A DNA stretch of 64,000 nucleotides from Butyrivibrio sp. AE2015 (GCF_000420825.1 NZ_ATVR01000015.1:20948-84947); one strand, 5' to 3'; positions 47,341-57,570 are shown, counted from the stretch's first letter. Translations and numbers: made by a program. Notes: generated from the sequence alone by a model not told the origin.

Positions 47341-47994
47341 ATGAAATTCTTTATTGACACAGCAAACATTGAAGAAATCAAAAAAGCTAATGACATGGGG
47401 GTTATCTGCGGAGTTACAACTAACCCTTCACTTATAGCAAAAGAAGGTCGCGATGTATATGAAGTTGTAAAAGAGATTGCTTCTATCGTTGACGGTCCTA
47501 TTAGCGGAGAAGTTAAGGCAACAACTACAGATGCTGAAGGCATGATTGCGGAAGGCAGAGAAATTGCAAAACTTCACAAGAACATGGTTGTTAAGATTCC
47601 TATGACTGTTGAAGGTCTTAAGGCATGTAAGGTTCTTTCAAGCGAAGGAATCAAGGTAAATATGACACTTATCTTCACAGCTAACCAGGCTCTTCTTTGC
47701 GCAAGAGCAGGCGCTGCATTTGTAAGCCCATTCCTTGGAAGACTTGATGACATCAGCGTTCGTGGAACAGACCTCATTTCAGAAGTTGCAGAGATATTCA
47801 ACATCCACAACATTCAGACAGAGATCATCGCTGCTTCTATCCGTCATCCTATGCATGTAACAGACTGCGCTCTTGCAGGTGCTGACATTGCAACAGTTCC
47901 TTACAAGGTTATCGAGCAGATGACTCATCATCCTCTTACAGATGCAGGAATTGAGAAGTTCCAGAAAGACTACCTTGCAGTATTCGGCGAGTGA
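47341..47994 (+). CDS. Transaldolase / fructose-6-phosphate aldolase family protein
   Basis: A 217-residue class I aldolase of the short transaldolase group (TalC/FSA/MipB). It begins [38 protein letters not shown] and has [17 protein letters not shown] with the Schiff-base Lys, then [31 protein letters not shown]. It transfers or cleaves dihydroxyacetone units in the pentose phosphate pathway. Bacteria like this usually use it as the transaldolase, but sequence alone does not separate it from F6P aldolase. The ATG at 47341 with AAGGAG eight bases upstream is chosen over 47302. It is a single-gene unit. Confidence 0.94.
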   Translation: MKFFIDTANIEEIKKANDMGVICGVTTNPSLIAKEGRDVYEVVKEIASIVDGPISGEVKATTTDAEGMIAEGREIAKLHKNMVVKIPMTVEGLKACKVLSSEGIKVNMTLIFTANQALLCARAGAAFVSPFLGRLDDISVRGTDLISEVAEIFNIHNIQTEIIAASIRHPMHVTDCALAGADIATVPYKVIEQMTHHPLTDAGIEKFQKDYLAVFGE

Positions 47995-48015
47995 TCATTT
48001 CAAATAACATGCAAT

Positions 48016-48056
48016 AAAAAAGTCCGCACACTGGCATTATGGTGTGAGGACTTTTT
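48016..48056. terminator. Bidirectional terminator behind the transaldolase gene
   Basis: AAAAAGTCC-G-CACAC pairs with GTGTG-A-GGACTTTTT with one mismatch; long A and T runs at both ends let it serve the convergent lipoprotein gene too. Confidence 0.9.
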
Positions 48057-48100
48057 TTATATTCTCCAAAGCACTAAATATAAGAATTTAAAATTCAAAA

Positions 48101-49294
48101 TTACCATTTATATAAATTTAAAGTATACCCTGCATCATTGGAAAACATTGTATCTTTTTGGGATTGTAGGTGGCCCTCTTCATGAATACTCTTCTCTCTT
48201 TGCGAAGATGTTATCAGCTTTGTCCAGTTATCATCATACTTTTTTGTCTCATATTTTGCAGAGTAAACAGCGCCATTAGTCAAAACCTTCTTTACTTTCA
48301 CCTTTTTATAAGGCGCATCGGCCAGATATATATCATAGGGCTCATCACCGTTTACATGTATGGAACATATCTGTCCCGGATCAGTACTCGAAAAGGTCAC
48401 TCTGAAATCTCTATTAGCCGGATAGTAATCAGATTCCAAAAGCTCATAATCGTCAACTGATCGAACATAGGAATAATGCTGAGAAAACTCATTAAAAAAC
48501 TCAATTTTCACCTTATCATCGAAAACAATTGATTCCTTTTTATATATTTCCGCAGAAATATCCATGTACCCATCATCACCGAAGCCTAAAACATTCACCT
48601 TCATATATCCATCAGGACAATAGATCATCGAATTATCACTATCTTTAAAATTCGTTGCATATTCCTTAAGAGATATGATCTCCGGAAGATCTTCACAAGA
48701 TTTTTCAGTAATGATGTGGCACCCATCAATCTCTCCACGATAAGGATATTCTGAGTAAATGTAATTATCTACACTTGCCTTTGTATATTCAGCAGGAAAT
48801 GCCTTTACATGATAATCTGTACTACCTGAATTTTTCTTGGAAAAAGAGCCACTATTTCTAATATAGCTTGTAGTCTGAATTTCATAGTACGGATCATAGT
48901 CTACGACAAGCTTTTCAGAGTCAGACAGCTCAAGACTATTTCTAAACAGATCTTCAAAACAGCTGTTTGCGTAAGGCAAGAGCTCATCTGTATATACTTT
49001 TCCATCATCATTATTTACATATAAGTTGTGAGACTTAAACTTATAAAAGTACTTCCCTCTGCAAACATTAAGCAGAGGGTTCTTTGATGTAAAACTAAAG
49101 ACTGATATATGATCGATATCATAAAGAAAAGCAAAAGCCTTATGAGTAATAAGGTAGCTTGCCCCATTTACCCAGGCTTTTGCATCAACTATCAAAACAT
49201 CTGCGGAATTATATCCCGGCAGACAACCTGTAAGACAACACACTATAGCAAAAGAAGCTATAATGCAGTTAAATTTGTTTCTCCCCTTTTTCAT
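48101..49294 (-). CDS. Hypothetical lipoprotein
   Basis: A 397-residue protein with a lipoprotein signal: positively charged MKKGRNKFN, a hydrophobic stretch and the lipobox CLTGC (Cys near residue 24). The mature part is acidic, Tyr/Ser/Asp-rich and predicted mostly beta. I recognise no domain. A single HEEGH (HExxH pattern) occurs near the C-terminus, but without a visible third ligand, so I do not call a protease. It is the last gene of the minus-strand run and overlaps the phosphoesterase gene by 26 bases. It probably sits on the outer face of the membrane. Confidence 0.8.
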   Translation of the reverse strand: MKKGRNKFNCIIASFAIVCCLTGCLPGYNSADVLIVDAKAWVNGASYLITHKAFAFLYDIDHISVFSFTSKNPLLNVCRGKYFYKFKSHNLYVNNDDGKVYTDELLPYANSCFEDLFRNSLELSDSEKLVVDYDPYYEIQTTSYIRNSGSFSKKNSGSTDYHVKAFPAEYTKASVDNYIYSEYPYRGEIDGCHIITEKSCEDLPEIISLKEYATNFKDSDNSMIYCPDGYMKVNVLGFGDDGYMDISAEIYKKESIVFDDKVKIEFFNEFSQHYSYVRSVDDYELLESDYYPANRDFRVTFSSTDPGQICSIHVNGDEPYDIYLADAPYKKVKVKKVLTNGAVYSAKYETKKYDDNWTKLITSSQREKSIHEEGHLQSQKDTMFSNDAGYTLNLYKW

Positions 49295-49886
49295 ACCTGA
49301 TCCATTCTGTCAAAGTTAGTGGTGTGTAATCGGATCTTTTGCAAAAACAATTGATCATGTTACAGGGAATGAACCCTTCTGTTTCACTCCCGATAGGAAC
49401 ATATGATGTATTTCTTATCATCTCTATGATCCTCTGCATGAGCATTTCATCTCTCGTTTCATGCACATGGCCATACATCATGTAAGTCTTAGGATCCCCA
49501 TTATGACGCTTTCTGTACTGGCCTTCATAAAATGGCATTGGATAATGACAACAGATTACTTTCTTTTGAGAATCTGTAATCTCTCTGTAATTATCTATCC
49601 ATTCAAATCTCCCCAAGTCAAAGTCAGGTTTTCCGATATATTTATCATGGTTCCCAACAATAAGGCAAAGCTTTCCTTTTAGTCTGTGAATAAGTTCATT
49701 GGTCTCCTGAACATTTCCAAGTGACAAATCACCTAAAATAACAACAGTGTCCGCATTTGTAACCTTGTCATTCCATTTTTTTATCATGTATTCATTCATT
49801 TCGGTTACATCTGTAAAGCCACGCTTGTCCATCTTGGTATTGAGCGCAGCGTGATAAAAATGGCAATCTGCAATATAGTAAATCAT
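49269..49886 (-). CDS. Calcineurin-like metallophosphoesterase
   Basis: A 205-residue two-metal phosphoesterase. The motifs follow in order: ADCHFYH (DxH), VILGDLSLG (GD), LIVGNHDK (GNHD), CHYPM and YGHVHE (GHxH). Substrate unknown; relatives are often annotated as phage-type or Icc-like phosphoesterases. The start ATG overlaps the rnhA stop (ATGA), so the two are translated together. No signal peptide. Confidence 0.9.
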   Translation of the reverse strand: MIYYIADCHFYHAALNTKMDKRGFTDVTEMNEYMIKKWNDKVTNADTVVILGDLSLGNVQETNELIHRLKGKLCLIVGNHDKYIGKPDFDLGRFEWIDNYREITDSQKKVICCHYPMPFYEGQYRKRHNGDPKTYMMYGHVHETRDEMLMQRIIEMIRNTSYVPIGSETEGFIPCNMINCFCKRSDYTPLTLTEWIRYEKGEKQI

Positions 49887-50371
49887 CTAAGATCACCACC
49901 GTCATCATGCCTCAAAAGGTCTTTGGGCTGATCTGCAGCCGTGGTTGCAAGCTCATCACATCTCTCATTCTCCGGATGTCCATTATGCCCCTTAACCCAG
50001 TTCCAGGTTATATTGTGAGGCTTTGTTGCCTCTAGAAGTCTCTTCCAAAGTTCTACATTTTTAACCGGTTTATTACCGGAGGTTTTCCAGCCTTTTTTAA
50101 TCCAGTTGTCAAGCCAATGATCTGTAAAAGGCTTAAGTACGTACTGTGAATCCGAAGTAACAACTACATCACAGGGTCTATTAAGGCATTCAAGCCCTGA
50201 TATTACGCCCAAAAGTTCCATTCGATTATTTGTGGTCTTGTCAAATCCGGCGCTGAGCTCTTTTACATGGATAGCGCCTTTGGTATCTACGTACCTTAGT
50301 ATTGTTCCAAATCCTCCGGGTCCATCCGGGTTTCCCCTGGCAGACCCATCTGAATATAATTCAACTTTCAA
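49883..50371 (-). CDS. rnhA: Ribonuclease HI
   Basis: A 162-residue RNase H type 1, which cuts the RNA strand of RNA-DNA hybrids. The four acidic residues appear as [17 protein letters not shown] (Asp), [13 protein letters not shown] (Glu), VTSDSQYVL (Asp) and [15 protein letters not shown] (Asp), with the basic handle [22 protein letters not shown]. The start is TTG at 50371 behind AGAGG; there is no earlier ATG in frame. It follows the MutS-like gene by 29 bases. Confidence 0.95.
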   Translation of the reverse strand: MKVELYSDGSARGNPDGPGGFGTILRYVDTKGAIHVKELSAGFDKTTNNRMELLGVISGLECLNRPCDVVVTSDSQYVLKPFTDHWLDNWIKKGWKTSGNKPVKNVELWKRLLEATKPHNITWNWVKGHNGHPENERCDELATTAADQPKDLLRHDDGGDLR

Positions 50372-50400
50372 TTTATTACCTCTAAATTCAAAAAATAAAA

Positions 50401-52074
50401 TCAGTTCCAGTTTCCTGTAGCTAAAAACTTATCTGCAAGAGCCTGCGCATTATCAACGATTTTCTCATCGTATCCTAATACTCCAAGAAGTTTAATAGCA
50501 TTTCTATTTGTAGCAGGTCCTGACTTCATCTTGTAATCAAAATGAACATCATTGTCAGTTACATCGCCCTCAAAATGATAAATGCCAAGGCTGTCCTTCA
50601 ATAAAGATGTAAGCTCTATATCATGAGTAGCTGCAAAGCAGGTCACATTTCTTTTTACAAAAGTTTTCAGAATCTCGGTTGATGCTGCAATTCTTTCAAT
50701 TGTATTAGTACCTCTAAGCACTTCATCTACAAAACAAAGAACTCTGTTGCCTGATTTTGCCGCAGCATCAAGAATTCTCTTGATTGACTTAATCTCTACG
50801 ATATAGTAGCTGTCGCCTTCAAAAATATTGTCATTAAGCGCCATGGATGAATAAACCTCAAAAAGAGGAGCCTTATACTCTTTTCCGAGAACCGTATGTA
50901 TAGACTGAGCCAAAACAGTGTTTATTGCGCAGGTTTTAAGAAAAGTGGACTTACCAGATGCGTTTGATCCCGTAATAAGTATTCCTTCTTTTGTGCTTAT
51001 ATCATTGGCTACAGCATTCTGAATAAGCGGATGAATCAGTTCTTTTGCATCATAGAGATCACCTTCAAATGCAGGAATGCAAAAACTACCATTAAAAGAC
51101 TCCCTAAAACAGGCAATTGATATGTATGCTTCGATTCTGCCTGTAATAGTAAGGATCGTATCAAGATCATCTCTGTGAAGGCTTATCTCTTTATACATCT
51201 GATTGAACTTAATAAGATCAATATGGGTAGCAATCCTTATGTAATCAAGAAGAAGTTCAGCCGGGTTGCCGCCTGAATTCATCCTGCTCTGTGACATGAG
51301 GATATATGAGCCTTTTGAAAAGCCCTTTAATTCTGAAGCCGCTTTTTTGAGTGCTGAAATGTCATCTTCAAGTTCCGGAATATTCACCTTTTCAAAAAAT
51401 GATACTGATCTGATAACTCTTAAAATATACCTGTATGAAGCAAGATATGGCTCAATATCACCCTTTACGGCAAAATATCTAATAAGATTTATAACTACAA
51501 GTACAACAAAAGCTACAAATCCAATAGAAAAATTGAAAAAACAAACACATATAGAGAGCGCCATCAGAACAAGCATCAAATAATGCTCTCTATTGCTGAA
51601 TTTACCGGCATCTTTGAGATAATCAATGTAATCATAAATTGAATACCTTATGTTTCTGCCAATCTTAGAAAAAATAAGTTGAAGGCTGATCCTTGCATCT
51701 TCATTTTTCTGTAAAAAAGAAACCTTTTTTTCCAAAGAATCAAAATCATCATCAAGAAGAGGTGTCCTTAGCATATGGTAAAGGTACTCCTCTCCTGTAG
51801 CGCTAAGGCAGTAATTCATCCTGGCAAATACACCATCCATATTAAGGTCATTCCAGGTAGTATCATCAATCTGATAATCTGCTGAGTGATTTTTATAATA
51901 CCCTTGCAGATGATCAAGGTCATCTTGTTTGTAGTTTCGTTTTGGTGCTTCTCCAAAGTTCTTTTTTAATCTGGTTAATAGAGTTTTTTCAGCTCTTTTA
52001 CTGTCTCTAAGTCCTAGCAGATAAGCAATCAGTGATATGCCTACAAGGACAGATAAAAAAATTATGCTCTCCAT
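50401..52074 (-). CDS. Membrane-anchored MutS-family ATPase
   Basis: A 557-residue protein with a single N-terminal helix ([19 protein letters not shown]), two or more helices in the middle (about 165-210) and a MutS-type C-terminal ATPase: Walker [15 protein letters not shown] (about 365), Walker [20 protein letters not shown] and [10 protein letters not shown]. It lacks the mismatch-reading domain I and the Phe-X-Glu motif, so it is not a repair MutS in the usual sense. Such proteins are common in Lachnospiraceae and Bacteroidetes and have no established function. Gene order: behind PNP, before rnhA. Confidence 0.88.
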   Translation of the reverse strand: MESIIFLSVLVGISLIAYLLGLRDSKRAEKTLLTRLKKNFGEAPKRNYKQDDLDHLQGYYKNHSADYQIDDTTWNDLNMDGVFARMNYCLSATGEEYLYHMLRTPLLDDDFDSLEKKVSFLQKNEDARISLQLIFSKIGRNIRYSIYDYIDYLKDAGKFSNREHYLMLVLMALSICVCFFNFSIGFVAFVVLVVINLIRYFAVKGDIEPYLASYRYILRVIRSVSFFEKVNIPELEDDISALKKAASELKGFSKGSYILMSQSRMNSGGNPAELLLDYIRIATHIDLIKFNQMYKEISLHRDDLDTILTITGRIEAYISIACFRESFNGSFCIPAFEGDLYDAKELIHPLIQNAVANDISTKEGILITGSNASGKSTFLKTCAINTVLAQSIHTVLGKEYKAPLFEVYSSMALNDNIFEGDSYYIVEIKSIKRILDAAAKSGNRVLCFVDEVLRGTNTIERIAASTEILKTFVKRNVTCFAATHDIELTSLLKDSLGIYHFEGDVTDNDVHFDYKMKSGPATNRNAIKLLGVLGYDEKIVDNAQALADKFLATGNWN

Positions 52075-52097
52075 AGATGTATGTGTTTTCCTTTATA

Positions 52098-52916
52098 TTA
52101 CTTGAATTTTTTGATTGATTCTGTAACTAGTTTTGTAAATAAAGGAGCTGCCTTGTCAGCTGCTTCCTGAACTTCCTTGTGTGAAAGAGGAGTCTCTGAA
52201 AGTCCTGCAGCAAGATTGCTGATGCAGGATACGCCACATACCTTAAGGCCCATATGATTAGCTGCGATTGCTTCATTGACAGTGCTCATACCAACTGCCG
52301 ATATTCCAAGCTTCTGAAGAAGTCTGATCTCTGCAGGTGATTCATATGAAGGACCTGTAAGCTGGCAATATACGCCCTCTTTAAGCTCTATGCCATTTTC
52401 TTTTGCTGTATTTCTGATGATATCCTGAAGGTCCTTTTTGTAAACTTCAGACATATCAGGGAATCTTGCTCCGAGCTCATCAAGATTAGGTCCGATAAGC
52501 GGATTAGGAGCAAACATAGAAACATGATCTGTAATAAGCATCAGATCACCTGCATTAAAGCCTTCTCCAAGGCCGCCTGCAGCATTTGTCAGGAACAGGA
52601 TCTTTGCTCCAAGAAGCCCCATAAGTCTTGCAGGAAGAACAACATCATGAACATCGTATCCCTCATAAAAGTGAACACGTCCCTTCATGCATACGATCTT
52701 AACATCTCCAAGATAGCCAAAAATGAACTTACCTGCATGTCCGGGAACTGTAGAAACAGGGAATCCCGGAATATCTTTATATTCAATCTCTGTTTCAATC
52801 TTTATATTATCTGCAAATCCGCCAAGTCCAGAGCCAAGTACAAGTGCTACATCCGGAACAAAATCTGTCTTCTTTCTAACAGCTTCTTTGCAAGCTAATA
52901 ATTTTTCATAACTCAT
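52098..52916 (-). CDS. Purine nucleoside phosphorylase (trimeric, PunA type)
   Basis: A 272-residue enzyme that splits inosine and guanosine with phosphate. The landmarks are ALVLGSGLGGFAD (phosphate loop), VCMKGRVHFYEGYD, FLTNAAGGLG, QLTGPSYESPAEIRLL and SCISNLAAG (purine-binding Asn), all of the trimeric PNP group. I chose the ATG at 52916, with GAGGTG about ten bases upstream; the frame is open to a TTG at 52946. It lies 60 bases behind the serine hydrolase gene. Confidence 0.94.
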   Translation of the reverse strand: MSYEKLLACKEAVRKKTDFVPDVALVLGSGLGGFADNIKIETEIEYKDIPGFPVSTVPGHAGKFIFGYLGDVKIVCMKGRVHFYEGYDVHDVVLPARLMGLLGAKILFLTNAAGGLGEGFNAGDLMLITDHVSMFAPNPLIGPNLDELGARFPDMSEVYKKDLQDIIRNTAKENGIELKEGVYCQLTGPSYESPAEIRLLQKLGISAVGMSTVNEAIAANHMGLKVCGVSCISNLAAGLSETPLSHKEVQEAADKAAPLFTKLVTESIKKFK

Positions 52917-52976
52917 AGTTTTGTCACCTCTTACTTTCTTTTTCAAACACTAGATAAAGTATAGCATATAACGCCT

Positions 52977-54926
52977 TTATTCGGTATCAGGTAAAAAGCT
53001 GCACAAAGTCCCCTTAACAACGGGCTGCATTGTTGTCTTTACGGCCTCATTGAGGATTCCCTTCATACCGCCCTTTAAAAATCTGCTATAGATCATACCT
53101 GTCATTCCGCCAAAGGTATCAGGAGCCAGATTATCAAGGGTTGTCATAAGCATATCAGTGCCAGGAATTTCATGAAACCTTATCTCAATAGAGCCCGGAA
53201 CTGATGGATGTATAAAGGTTCCCTTCCTGTCCACCCTGTCTACAGCATCATCTTCAAAGTAAATATTCATAACTCTGGTGCATGCTTCCTCAAGAAAATA
53301 GATCTCATTCCTAAGAACCAGTCTGTTATATTCATCTCTTTTACATGCAGAAGAAAGAGATACGATATACTTCTCACCATGCATGTTAATTACACTTTTA
53401 TATCTGCGACCGCCAAATCCGCACCTTAAGCTAAATATGGTTTCACCCTCATAAACTTCAATATAAAAAGAATTATTGTTTCCCTTCCTGAAACCAATCT
53501 TATGGATACCATCAGTAAAATTGTTGTGAACTATCTGCATCATCAAAGGAAACAGACCAATACCTTTGATATCAAGGTCATAGGTTTTCCCATCAAGCTT
53601 TGAAAGCCATCTGTCTATCAGGATATTTTCGCTGACATTGTTATAGGAATAAAGAGATGGTTTAAATGCTCCCCTCTTTGAATTCACCAAAACTTCAGTC
53701 TTTTTAGGGCGGCCCTTTGTCATAGCGATACTTTTTCTCTTGTAGCCACCATTTAAGATCTGCGGAAAATCTACCGTTCTTCCGCTGACTGATCTGCAAA
53801 TTGCCTTAAGTTCAGACAAAGCTGCAAAGTTTTCCGGAAGCGGATGATCAGAAACATCAGTAAGTTCTTTCATATGGTTTCTAATTGTAACGGCCATGAG
53901 ACTTGTCTGGAAAACATCGCTGTTTCCGGCATTAGTCACAACAACCATATCAAGATCAGGATATACAAATACGTTCTGCCCAAGCATTCCGTTAAAGGCA
54001 TAGGAACCTGGTCTGTCATCATTTATCCAGAGCTGATATCCATAGTGCTCATTGTCATCTTTGCCTGTTTCTATTTGCCAGGCAGTTGACCTTTCCACCC
54101 ACTTTTCAGGAATTATCTGCTGGCCGTTCCACTTACCCTTTTGAAGATACATAACTCCGAGTTTTGCCATGTCTTCAGTACGCATAAAAAGTCCCCAGCC
54201 ACCTTTTGTTATGCTTTGAGGACAGCTTTCCCAAAAAACTCTCTTTATGCCCATTGGCTCAAATATTCTTTCCTTACAGAACTCAAAAAGTGATTTCCCT
54301 GTAATTTCGGTTACAATAGCCGATAGCATATAGGTATTCATGCTATTGTACTCAAAAGCTGTTCCGGGCTCAAATTTAAAGCCTGAGCTTAAAAACTCTT
54401 TTCTCCAGTCATTGCCACTAATTGAACCAGCCTCATTAAATTCAACACCGCTCGACATATTAAGGAGATTTTCTACAGTTACATTCTTTTTAAGAAATCC
54501 AAGAGGTCCCATCCTTGTGCTGAATATATCATTGAGTTTATCGTCAGTACTTAGCTTTCCATCTTCAACCAAAAGGCCTATCGCCATTCCAACAATACTT
54601 TTGCACATGGAATATGAAACATGCCAGATATCCATCTCATATGGTTCAAAAGCACATTCCGCTACAACGAATCCGTGCCTTACGAACATGAGCTTATGCA
54701 TATTGCACTCTTTGTTCTCAGATAGGAATCTTATAAGTTCCGTAAAAAAAGCAGAACTCAAACCTTGAGATTCTGGTGTTTTTCTTACAAGGAACTGTTC
54801 ACCCAAAACCGATGAATTTATGAATTCCGGTTTTTGAGGAGCATAATCAACCTTGCTGATCTCCCCGGTTTCCCTGGTCATCAGCTTCACTAGAAGTTCT
54901 CCAACGTCAAGTCCTGCTCTCGCCAT
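52977..54926 (-). CDS. Beta-lactamase-family serine hydrolase with extra C-terminal domain
   Basis: A 649-residue protein. Residues ~45-370 are a class C beta-lactamase-like (PF00144) domain with SMCK as SxxK (about 107-110), YNS in AFEYNSMNTYML as YxN, and the YGYQLWIND stretch. The remaining ~270 residues are beta-rich and unrecognised. There is no signal peptide, so it should act in the cytoplasm, unlike true beta-lactamases; likely an esterase or peptidase. The ATG at 54926 has GAGG 11 bases before it and follows the metal ATPase by 13 bases. Confidence 0.87.
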   Translation of the reverse strand: MARAGLDVGELLVKLMTRETGEISKVDYAPQKPEFINSSVLGEQFLVRKTPESQGLSSAFFTELIRFLSENKECNMHKLMFVRHGFVVAECAFEPYEMDIWHVSYSMCKSIVGMAIGLLVEDGKLSTDDKLNDIFSTRMGPLGFLKKNVTVENLLNMSSGVEFNEAGSISGNDWRKEFLSSGFKFEPGTAFEYNSMNTYMLSAIVTEITGKSLFEFCKERIFEPMGIKRVFWESCPQSITKGGWGLFMRTEDMAKLGVMYLQKGKWNGQQIIPEKWVERSTAWQIETGKDDNEHYGYQLWINDDRPGSYAFNGMLGQNVFVYPDLDMVVVTNAGNSDVFQTSLMAVTIRNHMKELTDVSDHPLPENFAALSELKAICRSVSGRTVDFPQILNGGYKRKSIAMTKGRPKKTEVLVNSKRGAFKPSLYSYNNVSENILIDRWLSKLDGKTYDLDIKGIGLFPLMMQIVHNNFTDGIHKIGFRKGNNNSFYIEVYEGETIFSLRCGFGGRRYKSVINMHGEKYIVSLSSACKRDEYNRLVLRNEIYFLEEACTRVMNIYFEDDAVDRVDRKGTFIHPSVPGSIEIRFHEIPGTDMLMTTLDNLAPDTFGGMTGMIYSRFLKGGMKGILNEAVKTTMQPVVKGTLCSFLPDTE

Positions 54927-54939
54927 ATATTTAATTACC

Positions 54940-56826
54940 TCACTTATCTATTTTCATAGCCCTCATAGAGTTGAGGATTGCAAGCACTGCAACTCCTACA
55001 TCTCCAAAAACAGCCAGCCACATGGAAGCAATTCCAAGGGCTCCAAGGATAAGTATCAACACTTTTACAAATAAAGCAAAAACAATGTTTTCTTTTACAA
55101 TTCTGATGGTCTTGCGTGCAATCTTTATGACTGATGAAATCTTGCGGATATCATCGTCCATTATAACAATATCAGCTGCTTCAATCGCTGCATCACTTCC
55201 AAGAGAGCCCATTGCAATACCAACATCTGCTCGCATAAGAACAGGAGCATCATTGATACCATCTCCAACGAAGGCTAAATTACTTTTATTATCCGCTTCA
55301 TCAAGCATTTTTTCAACCCTGTCGACCTTGTCAGCAGGTAAAAGCTCTGAGTGTATCTCATCGATTCCAACCTGAGCAGCAACATAATCTGCTGTATACT
55401 TTCTATCTCCTGTCAGCATGATCGTTTTCTTAACTCCGACCTTCTTCATTGCCATAATAGCTTCTTTTGCCTCAGGCTTAATAACGTCAGATATTACGAT
55501 AGAACCAATGAACTTTCCTCCGAGAGAGGCATATACTACAGTTCCATATTCATTTGGAGCCATAAACGGTATTTTTTTATCTTCTAAAAGCTTTGCATTT
55601 CCAAGAAGCAGTTCCTTTCCTTCATAAACTGCTGATATTCCATGTCCTGCAATTTCTTTTGCATTGGCATTTGATGCGTCAATTGTAGCGCCTGAAAATT
55701 TCTCTTTATATGCAGCAAGGATTGACCTGGCGATTGGATGATTAGAAACGCTCTCACCAATCGCAGCAATCTTTAAAAGCTCATCCTCTGATACACCGTT
55801 AAAAGGATTTACGCTTGCAACTTTAAATTCTCCAAGAGTCAGTGTTCCTGTCTTATCGAAAACAACTCTGTCTATGAGAGAAGCAGCTTCAAGGAAATTA
55901 CTTCCCTTAACAAGTACTCCAATCTTAGATGCTGCACCAATTCCTCCAAAAAAGCCAAGAGGAACAGAAATAACTAAAGCACAAGGACATGAAACAATAA
56001 GGAATACGCAGGCTCTTCTTATGCTGTCTGAAAAAGCCATCTGTCCGAGAATAGGCGGAAGAATTGCAAGAATCACTGCACCTATTGTTACTACAGGCGT
56101 ATAATAGCGGGCAAATCTTGTTATAAAGTTCTCCATTCTTGACTTTTTATTGCTCGCATTCTCAACAAGCTCCAGGATTTTGGCAACGGTTGAATCTTCG
56201 TAAGCCTTTGTTGCCTGAACTTTAAGTACCCCCTCGCCGTTAACACAGCCGCTTATGATTTCGTCACCCACTACGACTTTTCTCGGCACTGATTCACCTG
56301 TAAGTGCTGCAGTATCAATGAAGGACTCTCCCTCTAAGACAATGGCATCAACAGGGATCTTTTCACCTGCTTTTATAAGGAGTGTATCTCCAACACTAAC
56401 TTCTTCCGGATCAACTTCATCAGTCTGTCCATCTTCCCTGACGATCACAGCATACTCAGGCGCAATACTCATCATATCTGTGATAGATTGTCTTGACTTG
56501 CCTACAGCAACACTCTGGAAAAGCTCACCTACCTGGTAAAAGAGCATAACTGCCAAAGCTTCTGAGTACTCTCTGATTCCAAATGCACCGAATGTTGCGA
56601 TCATCATAAGGAAATTCTCGTCAAAAACCTGGCCATGACTGATATTTATAAAGGCTTTTCTGATAACATCATATCCGATGATAATATATGGGATCAGATA
56701 AACAAAAAATATGATGATCTCAGGAATGTTATCCAAAAGTCCTGTCTTATCAGCAATAAGCAATATAATAAAAAGAGCAAGCACTATTAGTATTCTGTTT
56801 CTGGTCTTCTTTTGTTTTTTTGTCAT
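54940..56826 (-). CDS. Zinc/cadmium/lead-type P1B ATPase without N-terminal metal-binding domain
   Basis: A 628-residue heavy-metal pump. The transport motif SCPCALVISVPLGFFGGIG is of the Zn/Cd/Pb (P1B-2) type; GESVPR, DKTGTLTLGE, SNHPIARSI and [20 protein letters not shown] are the other P-type motifs. Two N-terminal helices precede the actuator. The usual HMA domain is missing; instead it is encoded as a separate small protein upstream. The ATG at 56826 (AGGT nine bases upstream) is preferred over the GTG at 56832. A terminator-like hairpin lies in the gap before it. Confidence 0.93.
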   Translation of the reverse strand: MTKKQKKTRNRILIVLALFIILLIADKTGLLDNIPEIIIFFVYLIPYIIIGYDVIRKAFINISHGQVFDENFLMMIATFGAFGIREYSEALAVMLFYQVGELFQSVAVGKSRQSITDMMSIAPEYAVIVREDGQTDEVDPEEVSVGDTLLIKAGEKIPVDAIVLEGESFIDTAALTGESVPRKVVVGDEIISGCVNGEGVLKVQATKAYEDSTVAKILELVENASNKKSRMENFITRFARYYTPVVTIGAVILAILPPILGQMAFSDSIRRACVFLIVSCPCALVISVPLGFFGGIGAASKIGVLVKGSNFLEAASLIDRVVFDKTGTLTLGEFKVASVNPFNGVSEDELLKIAAIGESVSNHPIARSILAAYKEKFSGATIDASNANAKEIAGHGISAVYEGKELLLGNAKLLEDKKIPFMAPNEYGTVVYASLGGKFIGSIVISDVIKPEAKEAIMAMKKVGVKKTIMLTGDRKYTADYVAAQVGIDEIHSELLPADKVDRVEKMLDEADNKSNLAFVGDGINDAPVLMRADVGIAMGSLGSDAAIEAADIVIMDDDIRKISSVIKIARKTIRIVKENIVFALFVKVLILILGALGIASMWLAVFGDVGVAVLAILNSMRAMKIDK

Positions 56827-56863
56827 AATCACTACCTGCCATTTCTAAAGAAAAACTCTTATT

Positions 56864-56893
56864 AAAAAAATGGAGCCATATTGCTATGACTCC
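56864..56893 (-). terminator. Terminator-like hairpin between the HMA gene and the ATPase gene
   Basis: GGAGCCATA (56872-56880) and TATGACTCC (56885-56893) form a stem with one mismatch and a TTGC loop; on the minus strand ATTTTTTTAAT follows. It would reduce reading from arsR-HMA into the ATPase gene. Confidence 0.7.
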
Positions 56894-56901
56894 TTATACC
56901 C

Positions 56902-57120
56902 TTAAGCGGTCTCAATCTCACAATCAGGCTCAACTTTCTTACAGGCTTTGATTGCTTCATCAAGAACCTTTTCATATACATCATCTGCAGCTTCAAGCAT
57001 GAATTTCTGAGTCATAAAATTAACTCTGGCATTTACTACTCCATCAATCTTTTTAACTGCATCTTCCATCTTTGCTGCGCAGTTTGCACAATCAACTTCA
57101 CATTTATATGTTTTCTTCAT
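56902..57120 (-). CDS. Stand-alone heavy-metal-associated (HMA) domain protein
   Basis: A 72-residue ferredoxin-like fold metal-binding protein. It begins MKKTYKCEVDCANCAAKMEDAVKKIDGVVNARVNF with CxxC (CANC) as the metal site; DCANCA is the version found in Zn/Cd ATPases rather than the GMxCxxC of copper chaperones. It most likely replaces the missing N-terminal domain of the ATPase next to it, passing zinc or cadmium on, or buffering it. AAAGGGG lies seven bases before the ATG. It follows the ArsR gene by 38 bases. Confidence 0.92.
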   Translation of the reverse strand: MKKTYKCEVDCANCAAKMEDAVKKIDGVVNARVNFMTQKFMLEAADDVYEKVLDEAIKACKKVEPDCEIETA

Positions 57121-57158
57121 AATTTAACCCCTTTCGCCATTTGGCTTATTATTTTCAA

Positions 57159-57518
57159 TCATTCCTCAATATGATTAAGTCCCTGATCGATAATTGTTCT
57201 CACATGATCATCGGCAAGAAAATATATAACCGACTTACCTTCACGTCTGTTTCCAACGAGCTTACTCTGCTTAAGAATCCTAAGCTGATGGGATATGGCA
57301 GATTGTGTCATATTAAGAGTATCTGCAATATCACAAACGCACATCTCTTCTTCAAACAAGGCAAACAATATCTTTATTCTGGTAGAATCGCCAAAAACCT
57401 TAAAAAGCTCAGCCAGATCATATAATTCATCCTCGTCTGGCATTTTTCTCTTGGCTTTATTGGTGACATGAATATGTACATGGTGTTCTTCACAACACTC
57501 TACATCTGTAACTGCCAC
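57159..57518 (-). CDS. ArsR/SmtB-family metal-responsive repressor (zinc/cadmium type)
   Basis: A 119-residue winged-helix repressor: ELFKVFGDSTRIKILFAL, CVCDIADTLNMTQSAISHQLRILKQSKLV (recognition helix) and GKSVIYFLADDH. The alpha-5 zinc site is complete, Asp103-x-His105-x10-His116-xx-Glu119, as in SmtB/CzrA/ZiaR. Additional candidate ligands are the N-terminal ECCEEHHVHIH stretch and CVC in alpha-3, as in CadC. Metal binding should release DNA and raise expression of the pump. The start is GTG with AGGAGG six bases upstream. It is self-regulated through the operator at 57573-57594. Confidence 0.93.
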   Translation of the reverse strand: MAVTDVECCEEHHVHIHVTNKAKRKMPDEDELYDLAELFKVFGDSTRIKILFALFEEEMCVCDIADTLNMTQSAISHQLRILKQSKLVGNRREGKSVIYFLADDHVRTIIDQGLNHIEE

Positions 57519-57570
57519 AATGCGCCTCCTTTCGAATATCTATAAAAATGAATTGATTTTAACTTCAATG

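Noticed and set aside
48101..49294. HEEGH in the lipoprotein as a zinc protease motif
   Set aside because: It is a single short match near the C-terminus with no third ligand or protease-like surroundings.
52977..54926. Serine hydrolase as an antibiotic-resistance beta-lactamase
   Set aside because: No signal peptide, and the domain belongs to the broad esterase/peptidase group; resistance cannot be inferred.
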